DNA of 64,000 nt from Sulfitobacter sp. CW3 (GCF_019392245.1 NZ_JAHXRL010000003.1:1-64000); one strand, 5' to 3'. Numbered from the stretch's first letter, positions 35,321 through 44,925 are shown. The notes: generated by a model from the sequence alone, not told the origin. Translations and numbers: made by a program.

Positions 35321-36238
35321 ATGGCCAAGAAAACCACTGTCTCGGTTGTGGGCTGCGGTCTGATCGGTGCCAGCTGGGCGGCGTTGTTTTTGCGCGCGGG
35401 CCATGATGTGCGGGCATGGGATCCTGATCCGCAGTCGCTTGGCGGCTTCCGGGATCGGGTTGCGACGCCACTGGCACAATTGGAACAGATCGGCGCGTCG
35501 ACGGCTGCCCAAGGGGTGCTGCACCTAAGCGCCGATCTGGCCGACGCGCTTGAGGGCGCGCGTTTGGTTCAGGAAAACGCCCCCGAAAACGTGCCGTTGA
35601 AACAAGACCTCTATGCCCGGATCGAAGCGCTGGTCGCGCAGGATGTTATCATCGCCTCCAGCACCTCGGCGCATCCGTGGTCGCACCTGTCTGTCGGCAT
35701 GAAACACCCCGACCGCCTGATTACCGCGCACCCGTTCAACCCGCCGCATCTGGTGCCTTTGGTGGAAATCTTTGGCACCGATGACGCGGTGGTGGCATGG
35801 GCCGAGGCATTTTACAGCGGCATCGGCTCCGCCCCGGTCACGCTCAAGAAAGAAGCCGTGGGTCATATTGCGAACCGGCTTGCCTCCGCGCTGTGGCGCG
35901 AGGCCGTGCATATCGTTGCCGAAGGGATCGCCGACGTCGACGCCGTGGATAAAGCCTTGGTGAACGGCCCCGGCCTGCGCTGGTCGGTACTGGGCGCACA
36001 TATGGCCTATCATCTGGGCGGTGGCGCGGGCGGGATGGCCGGATATCTGGACCATCTTGGGGCCAGTCAGGAAAAACGTTGGGCAAGTTTGGGCAACCCC
36101 AGCCTGACCCCGGATGTACGCGAGAAACTGGTGAACGGTGTGATGGCCGAGGCCGCAGGGCGTAGCATTGCCGAATTGGAAGCAGAGCGCGACGCGGCGC
36201 TGATTGCCTTGGCAAAGCAGCGTCTAAAATCAGATTGA
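35321..36238 (+). CDS. 3-hydroxyacyl-CoA dehydrogenase family protein (carnitine dehydrogenase-like)
   Basis: About 305 residues with an N-terminal NAD domain ([20 protein letters not shown]) and a C-terminal helical 3HCDH domain. The layout and length resemble L-carnitine dehydrogenase, lambda-crystallin and short-chain 3-hydroxyacyl-CoA dehydrogenases; [15 protein letters not shown] is the family substrate/catalytic motif. It oxidises a 3-hydroxy acid or its CoA ester; which one is unclear. AAGGAA precedes the ATG at 35321. Its 3' end overlaps the convergent recR by nine bases. Confidence 0.88.
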   Translation: MAKKTTVSVVGCGLIGASWAALFLRAGHDVRAWDPDPQSLGGFRDRVATPLAQLEQIGASTAAQGVLHLSADLADALEGARLVQENAPENVPLKQDLYARIEALVAQDVIIASSTSAHPWSHLSVGMKHPDRLITAHPFNPPHLVPLVEIFGTDDAVVAWAEAFYSGIGSAPVTLKKEAVGHIANRLASALWREAVHIVAEGIADVDAVDKALVNGPGLRWSVLGAHMAYHLGGGAGGMAGYLDHLGASQEKRWASLGNPSLTPDVREKLVNGVMAEAAGRSIAELEAERDAALIALAKQRLKSD

Positions 36239-36823
36239 TTTGCGGGCCCGCATCGCTGCGGTGATCGTGCCATCGTCAAGATAATCCAGCTCACCACCAA
36301 TCGGAACGCCTTGGGCCAGCGACGTCAGGCGCACCTGCCCGTCAAGCTGGTCCGCGATGTAATGCGCAGTGGTCTGCCCGTCGATTGTGGCGTTCAGGGC
36401 AAGGATGATCTCGGTGATGTTTTCCGTCGATACGCGGTCAATCAGGCGCGGAATGCGCAATTCCTGCGGGCCAATGGCATCCAGCGCGGATAGCGTGCCG
36501 CCCAACACATGATAGCGCCCCTTGAACACGCCCGAGCGTTCCATCGCCCACAGATCGGCCACGTCTTCGACAACGCAGATTTCGCCGTTGGCGCGTTTTT
36601 CCGACGTGCAGATGTCGCAGACATCGCTGGTGCCGACATTGCCGCAATTCAGGCATTCCCGCGCCGTGGCTGCCACGGTTTGCATCATATCGGCCAATGG
36701 TGTCAGCAGAAGGGCCCGTTTCCGGATCAGATGCAGCACCGCGCGCCGCGCTGATCTGGGGCCAAGGCCCGGCAGCCTCGACATCAGATCAATCAGGGCA
36801 TCGATATCGCGTGTGCTGCTCAA
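36230..36823 (-). CDS. recR: Recombination protein RecR
   Basis: A 197-residue protein that with RecO and RecF loads RecA at gaps. Domains in order: helix-hairpin-helix ([14 protein letters not shown]), a C4 zinc finger ([16 protein letters not shown]) and a Toprim domain ([15 protein letters not shown]...[11 protein letters not shown]). Length matches RecR. It lies 73 bases downstream of ybaB on the same strand in the usual dnaX-ybaB-recR order and probably shares that transcript. Confidence 0.97.
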   Translation of the reverse strand: MSSTRDIDALIDLMSRLPGLGPRSARRAVLHLIRKRALLLTPLADMMQTVAATARECLNCGNVGTSDVCDICTSEKRANGEICVVEDVADLWAMERSGVFKGRYHVLGGTLSALDAIGPQELRIPRLIDRVSTENITEIILALNATIDGQTTAHYIADQLDGQVRLTSLAQGVPIGGELDYLDDGTITAAMRARKSI

Positions 36824-36896
36824 GGGTGCGGGCCTCGCTGGGGTTTCAAAAAGAGATTTTATGCCTTCGGCGAGGATTTAGATCCATTTGGAAAGA

Positions 36897-37241
36897 TCAA
36901 AAGGGCAGCTTCATGTCGGCGGGCAGGCCCATGCCTTCGGTCAGTTTGCTCATCTCGGACTGGGCGCGATCGGTGGCTTTGGATTGCGCGTCTTTGATCG
37001 CGGCAAGGATCAGGTCTTCGACGACTTCTTTTTGGTCGCCGTTGAAAATCGACGGATCAATGTCGAGCGATTTCAATTCGCCCTTGGCGGTGCAGGTCGC
37101 CTTGACAAGGCCGGCACCGGATTCACCTTCGACGATAATATTGTGCATGTCTTCTTGCATCTGCGCCATCTTGCCTTGCATTTCCTGCGCGGCTTTCATC
37201 ATTTTCGCCATGTCACCCATGGCACCCAAACCTTTTAACAT
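36897..37241 (-). CDS. YbaB/EbfC family nucleoid-associated protein
   Basis: A 114-residue protein with the YbaB pattern: methionine-rich N-terminal helix (MLKGLGAMGDMAKMMK), then GAGLVKATCTAKGELKSLDID and a C-terminal AIKDAQSKA segment. These homodimers bind DNA with little specificity. It stands between dnaX and recR, the conserved arrangement in many bacteria. The gap to dnaX is 78 bases and GAGACGAC supplies the ribosome binding site. Confidence 0.94.
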   Translation of the reverse strand: MLKGLGAMGDMAKMMKAAQEMQGKMAQMQEDMHNIIVEGESGAGLVKATCTAKGELKSLDIDPSIFNGDQKEVVEDLILAAIKDAQSKATDRAQSEMSKLTEGMGLPADMKLPF

Positions 37242-37319
37242 CGTGTCGTCTCCTGAATTTCGTGTCTTGATCTATATGCGGATTGTGACGCTGCCGGACA
37301 AGGGGGTGCCCCCTGCGCG

Positions 37320-39059
37320 CTAGTCGTCCTCGAAGGGGTCCCATTCGTCTTCGACCTCGGGCAGGGCCTCGGACACGGCGGCGGCGGCGATGTCTTCGGG
37401 TGTGCGGATCGACAGGATTTTCGCCCCCGGAAACGTTGCCATCACGGCCTGCATCAACGGGTGGTTCTCGGCCTGGGATTTCAGCGCGTTTTCCTTGGCA
37501 TCGCGGATTTCAGCGATGGTTTTTGTGTCGCAGTCGCCAACGATGATGACCGCCCAGCGGTTGCCCGTCCACTGTTGCAACCGCGTGCCAAGCCGTTGTG
37601 CCAGATCGCGTGGCGCGGCATCGGTTGGTGTGAATTCAATGCGACCGGGCTGATAGGCGGCCAGCCGAAGGGTGTTTTCCACCTCGACCAGCAGTTTTAC
37701 GTCGCGGTTGGTGCGGATCAGTTCGACGACATGCTCAAAGCTGGGAAACCGCGCGAGCGCTTGATCAATCGCGGGGGCGGTCGCCGTCATGGTGACACCG
37801 GACGCGCCACCCGATTGAACGTGCTGCCCACCCATCGCCGAGGTGCTGCCGCCGCCACCACCGCCGTTTGGCGCGGGGGTCGGGGACGCGGGGGGCGGCG
37901 TGGCATTGCCAAGCTTGCGCACCAGTTCTTCGGGGCTGGGCAGGTCGGCCACATGGGTCAAGCGGATGATAGCCATTTCAGCCGCCATCATCGCGTTGGG
38001 CGCGCTTGCGACCTCGTCCAGCGCCTTGAGCAGCATTTGCCACAGCCGTGTCAGCACCCGCATCGGCAGGGTTTCGGCCATGGTCAGGCCGCGGCTGCGT
38101 TCTTCGGGTGACACGGTCGGGTCTTCGGCGGCATCAGGCGTGATTTTTACGACTGACACCCAATGGGTGATCTCGGCCAGATCGCGCAGCACGGCCATCG
38201 GATCGGCCCCGTCGGAATACTGACTGCTTAGTTCATTCAACGCACCCGCCGCATCGCCACGCAGGATCATGTCGAACAGATCCAACACACGGCCACGGTC
38301 GGCCAACCCCAGCATCGCGCGCACTTGCACGGCGGTGGTTTCGCCCGCGCCATGGCTGATCGCCTGATCCAGCAGGGACGTCGCATCGCGCGCCGATCCT
38401 TCGGCGGCGCGGGTGATCAGCGCCAGCGCATCATCGGCAATCTCGGCCCCTTCGGAGCCTGCGATTTTGCGCATCAGGGCGATCATCACCTCGGGTTCGA
38501 TCCGGCGCAAATCAAACCGCTGACAGCGCGACAGCACCGTGACCGGCACCTTGCGAATTTCCGTGGTCGCAAAGATGAATTTGACGTGCTCGGGCGGTTC
38601 CTCAAGGGTTTTCAGCAGGGCGTTGAACGCGCCTGTCGACAGCATGTGCACCTCATCGATGATGTATACTTTGTACCGGGCCGAGGCCGCGCGGTAATGC
38701 ACGCTATCAATAATCTCGCGGATGTTGCCGACACCGGTGTTCGATGCGGCGTCCATCTCCATCACGTCGACATGGCGGCCTTCCATGATGGCCACGCAAT
38801 GTTCGCATTCACCGCAGGGTTCGGTGGTGGGGCCGCCGTGACCATCCGGCCCGATACAGTTCATCCCCTTGGCGATGATCCGCGCGGTGGTGGTTTTGCC
38901 GGTGCCCCTGATGCCCGTCATGATGAACGCCTGCGCAATGCGGTCTGCCGCGAACGCATTTTTCAGGGTCCGCACCATGGCATCCTGCCCGACCAGATCG
39001 GTAAAGGTCTCGGGCCGGTATTTACGGGCAAGAACGCGGTAGGCGGTGGTGTCTGACAT
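37320..39059 (-). CDS. dnaX: DNA polymerase III subunit tau/gamma
   Basis: A 579-residue clamp-loader ATPase. Motifs: ARKYRPETF start, Walker A GIRGTGKTTTARI, zinc-binding CGECEHC, Walker B with YIIDEVHMLS and sensor 1 SRCQRFDLRRI. A glycine-rich linker near residue 400 (GGGGGGSTSAMGG) separates the ATPase from the C-terminal tau part that contacts the polymerase. I see no clear A AAA AAG-type slippery site, so a gamma form made by frameshift is not supported from what I can read. It opens the dnaX-ybaB-recR operon. Confidence 0.96.
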   Translation of the reverse strand: MSDTTAYRVLARKYRPETFTDLVGQDAMVRTLKNAFAADRIAQAFIMTGIRGTGKTTTARIIAKGMNCIGPDGHGGPTTEPCGECEHCVAIMEGRHVDVMEMDAASNTGVGNIREIIDSVHYRAASARYKVYIIDEVHMLSTGAFNALLKTLEEPPEHVKFIFATTEIRKVPVTVLSRCQRFDLRRIEPEVMIALMRKIAGSEGAEIADDALALITRAAEGSARDATSLLDQAISHGAGETTAVQVRAMLGLADRGRVLDLFDMILRGDAAGALNELSSQYSDGADPMAVLRDLAEITHWVSVVKITPDAAEDPTVSPEERSRGLTMAETLPMRVLTRLWQMLLKALDEVASAPNAMMAAEMAIIRLTHVADLPSPEELVRKLGNATPPPASPTPAPNGGGGGGSTSAMGGQHVQSGGASGVTMTATAPAIDQALARFPSFEHVVELIRTNRDVKLLVEVENTLRLAAYQPGRIEFTPTDAAPRDLAQRLGTRLQQWTGNRWAVIIVGDCDTKTIAEIRDAKENALKSQAENHPLMQAVMATFPGAKILSIRTPEDIAAAAVSEALPEVEDEWDPFEDD

Positions 39060-39240
39060 GACGGTCCTTCGGGGATTCGGGTTGCCCCGTAAGATAGGGC
39101 GGGGGCGGGGCAGCGTCCACCGTTGTTGGACCGGGTAATACGAGGGCCCGTGTTAAGCGTTGAATGCGATACCGCCTAGAGTGTAAACATATGCGAACCA
39201 CACGGATATAACACATCAAATCTTACACTGGGGGCACGCG

Positions 39241-40080
39241 ATGCGGCTGCGAGGGATACGGCGAAGCAAGAATGTAGAAGTACGCGGTGGCCGCAGTGGC
39301 GGCGGCGGTCGGGCAGGCGGGTTGGGGCTGGTCGGCGTTTTGGCCGTTCTGGCAATCGGCTATTTCACCGGCATAGATGTGTCGCCCTTGATTGGCGCTG
39401 GTGGCGGCCAATCCCAGCAAAGCGCACCTGTCAGTCAGGCAGATGCCCAAGCCACGCAGTTTTCAGCGCAGGTTCTGGCAACAACCGAGGATGTGTGGGG
39501 CAAGGTCTTTTCCGAACAATTGGGCCGGGAATATGTGCCGCCGAAACTGGTGGTGTTCTCAAGCGTGACGCAAAGCGCATGCGGCGGTGCATCTGGCGCG
39601 TCGGGCCCGTTTTACTGCCCCGCAGATCAAAAAGCATATTTGGATACGGATTTTTTCAACATGCTCTCGCAGCGTATGGGCGCGGGCGGTGATTTCGCCG
39701 CGGCCTATGTAATCGCCCACGAGGTTGCCCATCACGTGCAAAACCAACTTGGTATTTTGCCCAAGGTGGATGCTTTGCGGCGGCAATCCTCCAAGGCCGA
39801 GGCGAACGCATTAACCGTCCGGCTGGAACTGATGGCCGATTGTTTGTCCGGCATTTGGGCGCAAAACGTCCAAGGGCTGATGGAACGTGGCGATCTGGAC
39901 GAGGCACTGAATGCGGCCCGCAAGATCGGTGATGACTATTTGCAAAAGCAAGCTGGCCGCGCGCCGCAGCCGCATACCTTTACCCATGGCACATCCGCAC
40001 AAAGATCGGGCTGGTTCCAGCGCGGGTATGACAGCGGGCAGGTTGGTCAATGCGATACCTTTGCTGCTGAACGGCTGTAA
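39241..40080 (+). CDS. Neutral zinc metallopeptidase (YpfJ family)
   Basis: A 279-residue membrane-anchored protein of the putative neutral zinc metallopeptidase family. A basic, glycine-rich N terminus (MRLRGIRRSKNVEVRGGRSG) precedes one membrane helix (~28-45). The zinc motif is HEVAHH (H160, E161, H164), with DAxxVRxELMADC-like ELMADCLSGIW downstream, and CPADQKAYLDTDF before. Substrate and role are not known for the family. It is divergent from dnaX across 181 bases in which I see only presumed promoters. Confidence 0.9.
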   Translation: MRLRGIRRSKNVEVRGGRSGGGGRAGGLGLVGVLAVLAIGYFTGIDVSPLIGAGGGQSQQSAPVSQADAQATQFSAQVLATTEDVWGKVFSEQLGREYVPPKLVVFSSVTQSACGGASGASGPFYCPADQKAYLDTDFFNMLSQRMGAGGDFAAAYVIAHEVAHHVQNQLGILPKVDALRRQSSKAEANALTVRLELMADCLSGIWAQNVQGLMERGDLDEALNAARKIGDDYLQKQAGRAPQPHTFTHGTSAQRSGWFQRGYDSGQVGQCDTFAAERL

Positions 40081-40322
40081 AACACGCGCTGCGGTCGGTG
40101 GTGTAAGGTAAAATTTACGTTTATAAACAAGCAGTTAAGTTACCCGTGGGTAACTTGACTGCTGTGTGCACGCTTGTCGGGCCCGCGTTGCTGCAAAGCG
40201 CAGAGGCATTACTGGCGGCGTGTGGTGTTTTATTGGGGGGGCTGATGCTACCCCTCCCGAGCCATCCGTTGGAGGGCCCTGCCGGGGTGACGCGCATTTT
40301 GCTGTGCAAAATACGCTAAGGT
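40081..40322. other. Intergenic region with two hairpins
   Basis: No gene is supported in these bases. They contain the long palindrome at 40130-40163 (separate entry) and a second inverted repeat at 40292-40316, arms GCG-C-ATTTTGC and GCAAAAT-A-CGC with one mismatch and a TGT loop. The second lies directly 3' of the SRP RNA on its strand and may end that transcript, although no T-tract follows. Short frames here are not protein-like. Confidence 0.5.
40130..40163. repeat. 34-base palindrome 3' of the zinc protease gene
   Basis: The arms AGCAGTTAAGTTACCC and GGGTAACTTGACTGCT pair over 16 positions with one G-T pair, leaving only a GT loop. It lies 50 bases after the protease stop. It could be a terminator lacking a T-tract, an operator, or a cruciform-forming element. 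The A/T-rich bases before it (40109-40129) could act as the tract of a terminator read on the minus strand. Confidence 0.8.
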
Positions 40323-40415
40323 GAGAGGCTGATAACGACCCAAGTGGGGCTCGTTACGGCTGCTTCCTTCCGGATCTGACCGGGTTGGCGAGGCACCTGC
40401 CCGCACCAACCTCTC
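40323..40415 (-). ncRNA. ffs: Signal recognition particle RNA (4.5S, small bacterial type)
   Basis: The minus strand holds the universally conserved SRP Alu-less core: GGTCAGATCCGGAAGGAAGC followed by AGCC, i.e. the symmetric and asymmetric loops and the GGAA tetraloop. Outer bases GAGAGG (40415-40410) pair with CCTCTC (40328-40323), closing a rod of about 93 nucleotides. The RNA binds Ffh for co-translational membrane targeting. Its position near dnaX-recR is usual in bacteria. Ends are set by the closing pairs and may differ by a few bases. Confidence 0.95.
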
Positions 40416-40453
40416 AAGGGTCATATAGTATAGCGTTTTTCAAAGTGCAAGGA

Positions 40454-42235
40454 TCACAAGGTGATCTGGATGCGGTCAAACCCGGTTTCCGTGTGGCCCA
40501 GTATTTCAGGACAAAGCGCGCTGATCTGCGAGAAATACCGCGCAGCGGTGGGGCTGGATTCGAACACGGCCTTAAACGTCCCGCCACAATTCAGCTGCCA
40601 TGGGGTGATGTTCACCCACTCGGCTAGATCGTCCCTTTGCAGGGCCTGAACGATCGCTTGGACCGGGGTCATGTCGCTTTGGAACAGGGGGGCTGGCAGG
40701 TTAAGGTCGGTATAGCCGCCCCCGCCTGCCGCGCGGAAATGGTTCGTTGCGATAATGAACTGCTGGTCTGCGGTAACGGCGGCACCGGCGTGCATCAGCG
40801 ATGTGATCCGTTCGCCAATGGGTCGCGACGGATTGATGACATAGTCCAGCCCGTAAATTGTATCAAAAATAAAGCTGGGGTTGCGTTCGTCCCGCAGCTG
40901 TTGCTCGGGTGTGTCGGGGCGTAGCTGGTTGTACACACATGCCGAATGTTCCAGCCAGTTACGCAGCATGGAACCGGTGATCTGCAACGCGCAAATCCGG
41001 TTGGTGGCTGGGGCGAAATTCGCCAGATGTCGGCGTAAAACGGGCCCTTGCGGAATGTGGATATAGTTCGACGGGCCGCTTCTCTCGCCGACGGTGCGGG
41101 TGGTTGCCGTTGCCAATATGGGCAGGTGGTCAAACCCGTGGCCAGCCAGCCCTTGTTTGACCTCAATCGCCTTGGACCGCGCAGCAAGCGCAAGCGTGTC
41201 GGTGGGGCGTACCATCCCGAAATAGCTGTGCAGGTCAAAGCCGATCTCGGCGACTGGTTCCGCAAGATAGGCGCGTGTGGCCTGATGTGCCGGGGTGCTT
41301 AGACGGATGGTGGTCGGGTCCGGCGTCACGGTGCCGGTATTGGGCCAAAGCGCGCTAGTGTATTGTCCGATATGCCAAATGCCGCCGGATGTTTGCACCA
41401 GATCAAGGTCGATCACCCCCAGATCAGAGGCGTAGTGCCCCGGCATCACGATCGGGGCGGCGGTGATGGGGCTGGTTCCCGTGATGGGCGTCAACGGGTA
41501 TCGCTGATGCGTATGGCCCGCGATGACCACATCGATATCAGGCACCTGCGCCAATGCCGTTGCACCTGAGTTCCCAGTGATCTTTTGCGTATCGGACGGG
41601 GTGATACCCATGTGGGCAAGGGCGATGATCAGCTCGGCCCCGTCTTGGCGTAGTTTCTTTGCGGCGGTGCCCAGTGACACAACGGGATCGTGGATGCGGG
41701 TGCCCGATGGCAACTGTGATGTGTTCCAGATCGCGGTTTCAACGGGCAGGGCCGACAGGATGCCGATGGTCAAGGGGGCCGCCCCCTGCGATGTCTCAAT
41801 TTCCGTCCTCAGCAGGATATGGGGGTGAACGCCTGCGATGGCCCCGGCTGAAAGATTGGTCGAAACGGTGGGCGCGTCCAGCAGGTCAATCACGCCGGAC
41901 AGATAGCCGGTGCCATAGTCCAGATCGTGATTACCCAATCCGATGGCATCATATTCCATCGCGTTAAAGATACCGATGAGAGGGTGCTCGGGTGCGGTGC
42001 CGAGTTCGCTTTGCCAATCGGCCAAGGCTGTCCCTTGCAAGAAATCGCCATTGTCCAGCAACACCGAAGACCGCCCCTGTGACCGGGCCTCGGCGCGGGC
42101 AGCGGTCACCATCGTGGACAGGCCTGCCAGACCCGTTGTGCCCCCCGGCGCGTCACAGGCATAGTCGAACCCCGACAGGTTCATGTGCAAATCTGTCGTG
42201 GCAAGTATTCGCAGCTTCGCGGTGATGTGGGTCAT
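40454..42235 (-). CDS. 5'-nucleotidase / 2',3'-cyclic-nucleotide phosphodiesterase family (CpdB-like)
   Basis: A 593-residue two-domain metallophosphoesterase. The N-terminal catalytic domain has ILATTDLHMN, LDNGDFLQG, GLGNHDLDYG and AGHTHQRYP; the C-terminal 5'-nucleotidase domain binds the base (NFAPATNRICALQITGSML and NHFRAAGGGGY). It would hydrolyse cyclic or monoester nucleotides. The catalytic DLH motif begins only about 15 residues from the N terminus, so there is no room for a signal peptide, unlike the periplasmic CpdB/UshA enzymes. No better upstream start is visible. Divergent from nudC. Confidence 0.88.
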   Translation of the reverse strand: MTHITAKLRILATTDLHMNLSGFDYACDAPGGTTGLAGLSTMVTAARAEARSQGRSSVLLDNGDFLQGTALADWQSELGTAPEHPLIGIFNAMEYDAIGLGNHDLDYGTGYLSGVIDLLDAPTVSTNLSAGAIAGVHPHILLRTEIETSQGAAPLTIGILSALPVETAIWNTSQLPSGTRIHDPVVSLGTAAKKLRQDGAELIIALAHMGITPSDTQKITGNSGATALAQVPDIDVVIAGHTHQRYPLTPITGTSPITAAPIVMPGHYASDLGVIDLDLVQTSGGIWHIGQYTSALWPNTGTVTPDPTTIRLSTPAHQATRAYLAEPVAEIGFDLHSYFGMVRPTDTLALAARSKAIEVKQGLAGHGFDHLPILATATTRTVGERSGPSNYIHIPQGPVLRRHLANFAPATNRICALQITGSMLRNWLEHSACVYNQLRPDTPEQQLRDERNPSFIFDTIYGLDYVINPSRPIGERITSLMHAGAAVTADQQFIIATNHFRAAGGGGYTDLNLPAPLFQSDMTPVQAIVQALQRDDLAEWVNITPWQLNCGGTFKAVFESSPTAARYFSQISALCPEILGHTETGFDRIQITL

Positions 42236-42454
42236 TGGGTGATGGGCCTAGCGGCGGAGTGCATGGGCTGTCTTACGTTGTGGGTCGTTGCAAGTGGTCA
42301 AAATACCTGGCTCCGCATTGCGTTCTCGCTGTGGTTGAATCAGTATATTCCTCTCTCTTCTGAATTGAAAGCGGATCTCGCGCGATTATGCGGCGGGCTT
42401 GGCTTTGGGGCTGATGCTGACTACTCAGGGTGGGAACTGGATTTGAGGGACGGT

Positions 42455-43423
42455 ATGAAGCACGCTGAGACAGTAACATTCGGGGGATCGTCGCTTGACC
42501 GTGCGGGCGAACTGCGCGGCGATAAAGAGGCTGTTGCGGCGCTGATGGCGGACGAAGCTGCGCGCGCGATTTTGTTCTGGCGGGGCAAGGTTCTGATCGA
42601 TCCCACGCGTCCTGCGTCCCTTGTGCGTTTACCGCTAGATCATCCGGCGCTTGACGACGCCCGCGGTACACCAATTCTGCTGGGCCGAGAAGACGGCGCG
42701 GCGCGGTTTGCCTATGACCTGTCGCAGTGGATGCCCGATGACGTTGATCCACGGCAGTTAGGGCAATTTATGGACCCAAGCGAACAGCACCATCCGATGC
42801 TGCCGCAGGACTATGTTTTTGTCGAATTGCGCCGCGTGATGACGTGGTTGGACCCCCGCGATGCCGAACTGGCAGCGACCGGCAAAGCGATCTTGGCGTG
42901 GCATGACATACACGGTTTTTGCGCGCGCTGCGGGTTCGAGACGGTGATCAACGATGCGGGCTGGCAGCGCAATTGTCCGGCCTGTCGCGCGTCCCATTTT
43001 CCGCGCACTGACCCTGTGGTTATCATGCTGATTACTCATGGTAATTCGGTTCTTATGGGGCGGTCGCCGGGCTGGCCTGCGGGTATGTATTCGCTGCTGG
43101 CCGGTTTCGTCGAGCCGGGCGAGACATTGGAAGCCGCCGTGCGCCGGGAAGTGTTCGAAGAATCAGGCGTGCATGTGGGCGAGGTCAGCTATCTGGCGAG
43201 CCAGCCATGGCCCTTTCCCGCGTCGCTGATGTTTGGCTGTGCAGGCGTCGCAACCAGCACTGAAATCACCATTGATCCCAAAGAAATCGAAGACGCGGTT
43301 TGGGTCACACGCGAAGAGATGTTGGATGTATTTGCCGGACAGCACACCACGATCCTGCCAGCCCGCAAAGGGGCGATTGCGCATTTCTTGCTGGAAAACT
43401 GGCTTGCGGATACGCTTGATTAA
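42455..43423 (+). CDS. nudC: NAD(H) diphosphatase NudC
   Basis: About 322 residues. A C4 zinc ribbon (CARCGF...CPAC) precedes the Nudix domain with box GETLEAAVRREVFEESG and the NADH-specific motif SQPWPFPAS downstream. NudC hydrolyses NAD(H) to NMN(H) and AMP and can remove NAD caps from RNA. The open frame reaches far upstream, but I start at 42455 (MKHAETVTFGG) because GAGGGA lies just before it and upstream codons are not protein-like. The 219-base gap to the divergent nucleotidase holds only presumed promoters. SRPBCC gene follows after 34 bases. Confidence 0.94.
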   Translation: MKHAETVTFGGSSLDRAGELRGDKEAVAALMADEAARAILFWRGKVLIDPTRPASLVRLPLDHPALDDARGTPILLGREDGAARFAYDLSQWMPDDVDPRQLGQFMDPSEQHHPMLPQDYVFVELRRVMTWLDPRDAELAATGKAILAWHDIHGFCARCGFETVINDAGWQRNCPACRASHFPRTDPVVIMLITHGNSVLMGRSPGWPAGMYSLLAGFVEPGETLEAAVRREVFEESGVHVGEVSYLASQPWPFPASLMFGCAGVATSTEITIDPKEIEDAVWVTREEMLDVFAGQHTTILPARKGAIAHFLLENWLADTLD

Positions 43424-43457
43424 GGTGATGTTTCGTTAGGTTATTTTGGGCGGTAGT

Positions 43458-43925
43458 ATGAAGTTTTCGACGAAAGAAGATATCGACGTACCTATTGATG
43501 CGGTGTTCGAGATGCTGTGCGAGTTTGACACGTTTGAACGCGCGGCCATGCGGCGCGGCGCAGAAGTACGGCGGGTCGATACAATGACCGAGCCGGGCAC
43601 CGGTATGAAATGGGAAACGGCATTTGATATGCGCGGCAAACGTCGCGATATCGAGGTCGAAATGGTGACCTTTGAACACCCGACCGAGATTTGTCTGGAA
43701 TCGATGTCTCCGGGGTTGCTGGGCGCTGTGTCGTTTGACTTGTTGGCCTTGTCCCGCAGCCGCACACGGGTCGCGGCGAGCATCGAGATCAAGCCGAAAA
43801 CCCTATCGGCACGTCTGCTGGTGCAATCCTTGAAGCTGGCCAAAACGTCGTTGACCAAGAAATTCAAACGGGCTGTTGCCGGATATACCAAAGACATGGA
43901 AGAGCGTTATCAGCAGTCCAAATAA
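43458..43925 (+). CDS. SRPBCC family protein
   Basis: A 155-residue START/Bet v1-like fold protein: MKFSTKEDIDVPIDAVFEML opening strand and helix, a central beta sheet (GMKWETAFDMRGKRRDIEVE), and a long C-terminal amphipathic helix. Such proteins bind hydrophobic ligands or act as cyclases, but no function can be assigned. It follows nudC by 34 bases on the same strand, so the two may be co-transcribed. It meets pheA convergently across 22 bases. Confidence 0.8.
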   Translation: MKFSTKEDIDVPIDAVFEMLCEFDTFERAAMRRGAEVRRVDTMTEPGTGMKWETAFDMRGKRRDIEVEMVTFEHPTEICLESMSPGLLGAVSFDLLALSRSRTRVAASIEIKPKTLSARLLVQSLKLAKTSLTKKFKRAVAGYTKDMEERYQQSK

Positions 43926-43947
43926 GGGCTGCTGATCCGCGTTTCTA

Positions 43948-44793
43948 TCAGTTTTGCCGGTCGGGATCGGCCGGATAGACGCCCAGAATTTCCAGCATAT
44001 TGGTGAAGTACCCCAGCTCTTCCAGCGCGCGTTGCACGGCGGGGTCATCGGGGTGCCCTTCGATGTCGGCATAGAACTGCGTCGCGGTGAATGATCCGCC
44101 AACCATATAGCTTTCAAGCTTGGTCATGTTGATGCCGTTCGTGGCAAAACCGCCCATCGCTTTGTACAAGGCGGCGGGGATGTTGCGGACTTCGAACACG
44201 AAGGTTGTCAGCATTTTTTCAGCGCGGCGTGTGGTGTCGATGTCGGGTGCCATCAGCAAGAACCGCGTGGTGTTGTGATCAAGGTCTTCGATATCGCGCG
44301 CCAGCACGTTCAGCCCGTGAATATCGGCGGCGACTTCGCTGGCCAATACGCCGATATTGCGGTCGTCCGAGGCGGCCAGTTCCTCAGCGGCACCGGCGCT
44401 GTCTTTGGCGGATTCCGATGCGATTCCATGGGCATCCAGCCAACTGCGTGCCTGCGGAATCAGCACCATATGCGCGCGGGCCAGTTTAATATCCTCAAGC
44501 GCTACGCCGGGTTTTGCCATCAGGCAAATACGCACCCGCACGAATGCCTCGGCGATGATGTGCAGCCCGCTTTTGGGCAGCAAACGGTGGATATCGGCCA
44601 CCCGCCCGTAGGTCGTATTTTCGACAGGAAGCATGGCCAGATCCGCACGGCCTTCGCTTACGGCAAGGAAAACATCCTCGAAGGTTAGGCAGGGGACGGG
44701 AATCATGTCGGGGCGCGCTTGAAGGCATGCCTCGTGGCTATAAGCGCCCAAAGCCCCCTGAAAAGCGATACGAGGAGAGTTTTTTTGGCTCAT
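43948..44793 (-). CDS. pheA: Prephenate dehydratase
   Basis: A 281-residue monofunctional enzyme that makes phenylpyruvate from prephenate in phenylalanine synthesis. N-terminal PDT domain: ALGAYSHEACLQARP and VENTTYGRVADIHRLL, the latter in the place of the usual ENSxxGxV motif; TRFLLMAP corresponds to the catalytic TRF motif. A C-terminal ACT domain (NGINMTKLESYMVGGSFTAT) would bind phenylalanine for feedback control. There is no chorismate mutase domain. It is divergent from the cytochrome c gene. Confidence 0.94.
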   Translation of the reverse strand: MSQKNSPRIAFQGALGAYSHEACLQARPDMIPVPCLTFEDVFLAVSEGRADLAMLPVENTTYGRVADIHRLLPKSGLHIIAEAFVRVRICLMAKPGVALEDIKLARAHMVLIPQARSWLDAHGIASESAKDSAGAAEELAASDDRNIGVLASEVAADIHGLNVLARDIEDLDHNTTRFLLMAPDIDTTRRAEKMLTTFVFEVRNIPAALYKAMGGFATNGINMTKLESYMVGGSFTATQFYADIEGHPDDPAVQRALEELGYFTNMLEILGVYPADPDRQN

Positions 44794-44925
44794 TTCGGGC
44801 GTCCTTTATCAGACCTTTACTATTGTCAGCGCTTCGTAGGGGTAACTACACCTTGCCCCGACGGAGGGAAAGCAATAGATACGCGGACAACCCTATGCCC
44901 GAATACCAACGATGGACCTTCACGC

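Noticed and set aside
37320..39059. Programmed frameshift in dnaX giving a gamma subunit
   Set aside because: I saw no A AAA AAG-type slippery heptamer in the coding strand near the linker.
40121..40309. 62-codon minus-strand frame between the zinc protease and SRP RNA genes
   Set aside because: It runs through the palindrome, has no ribosome binding site and no protein-like pattern.
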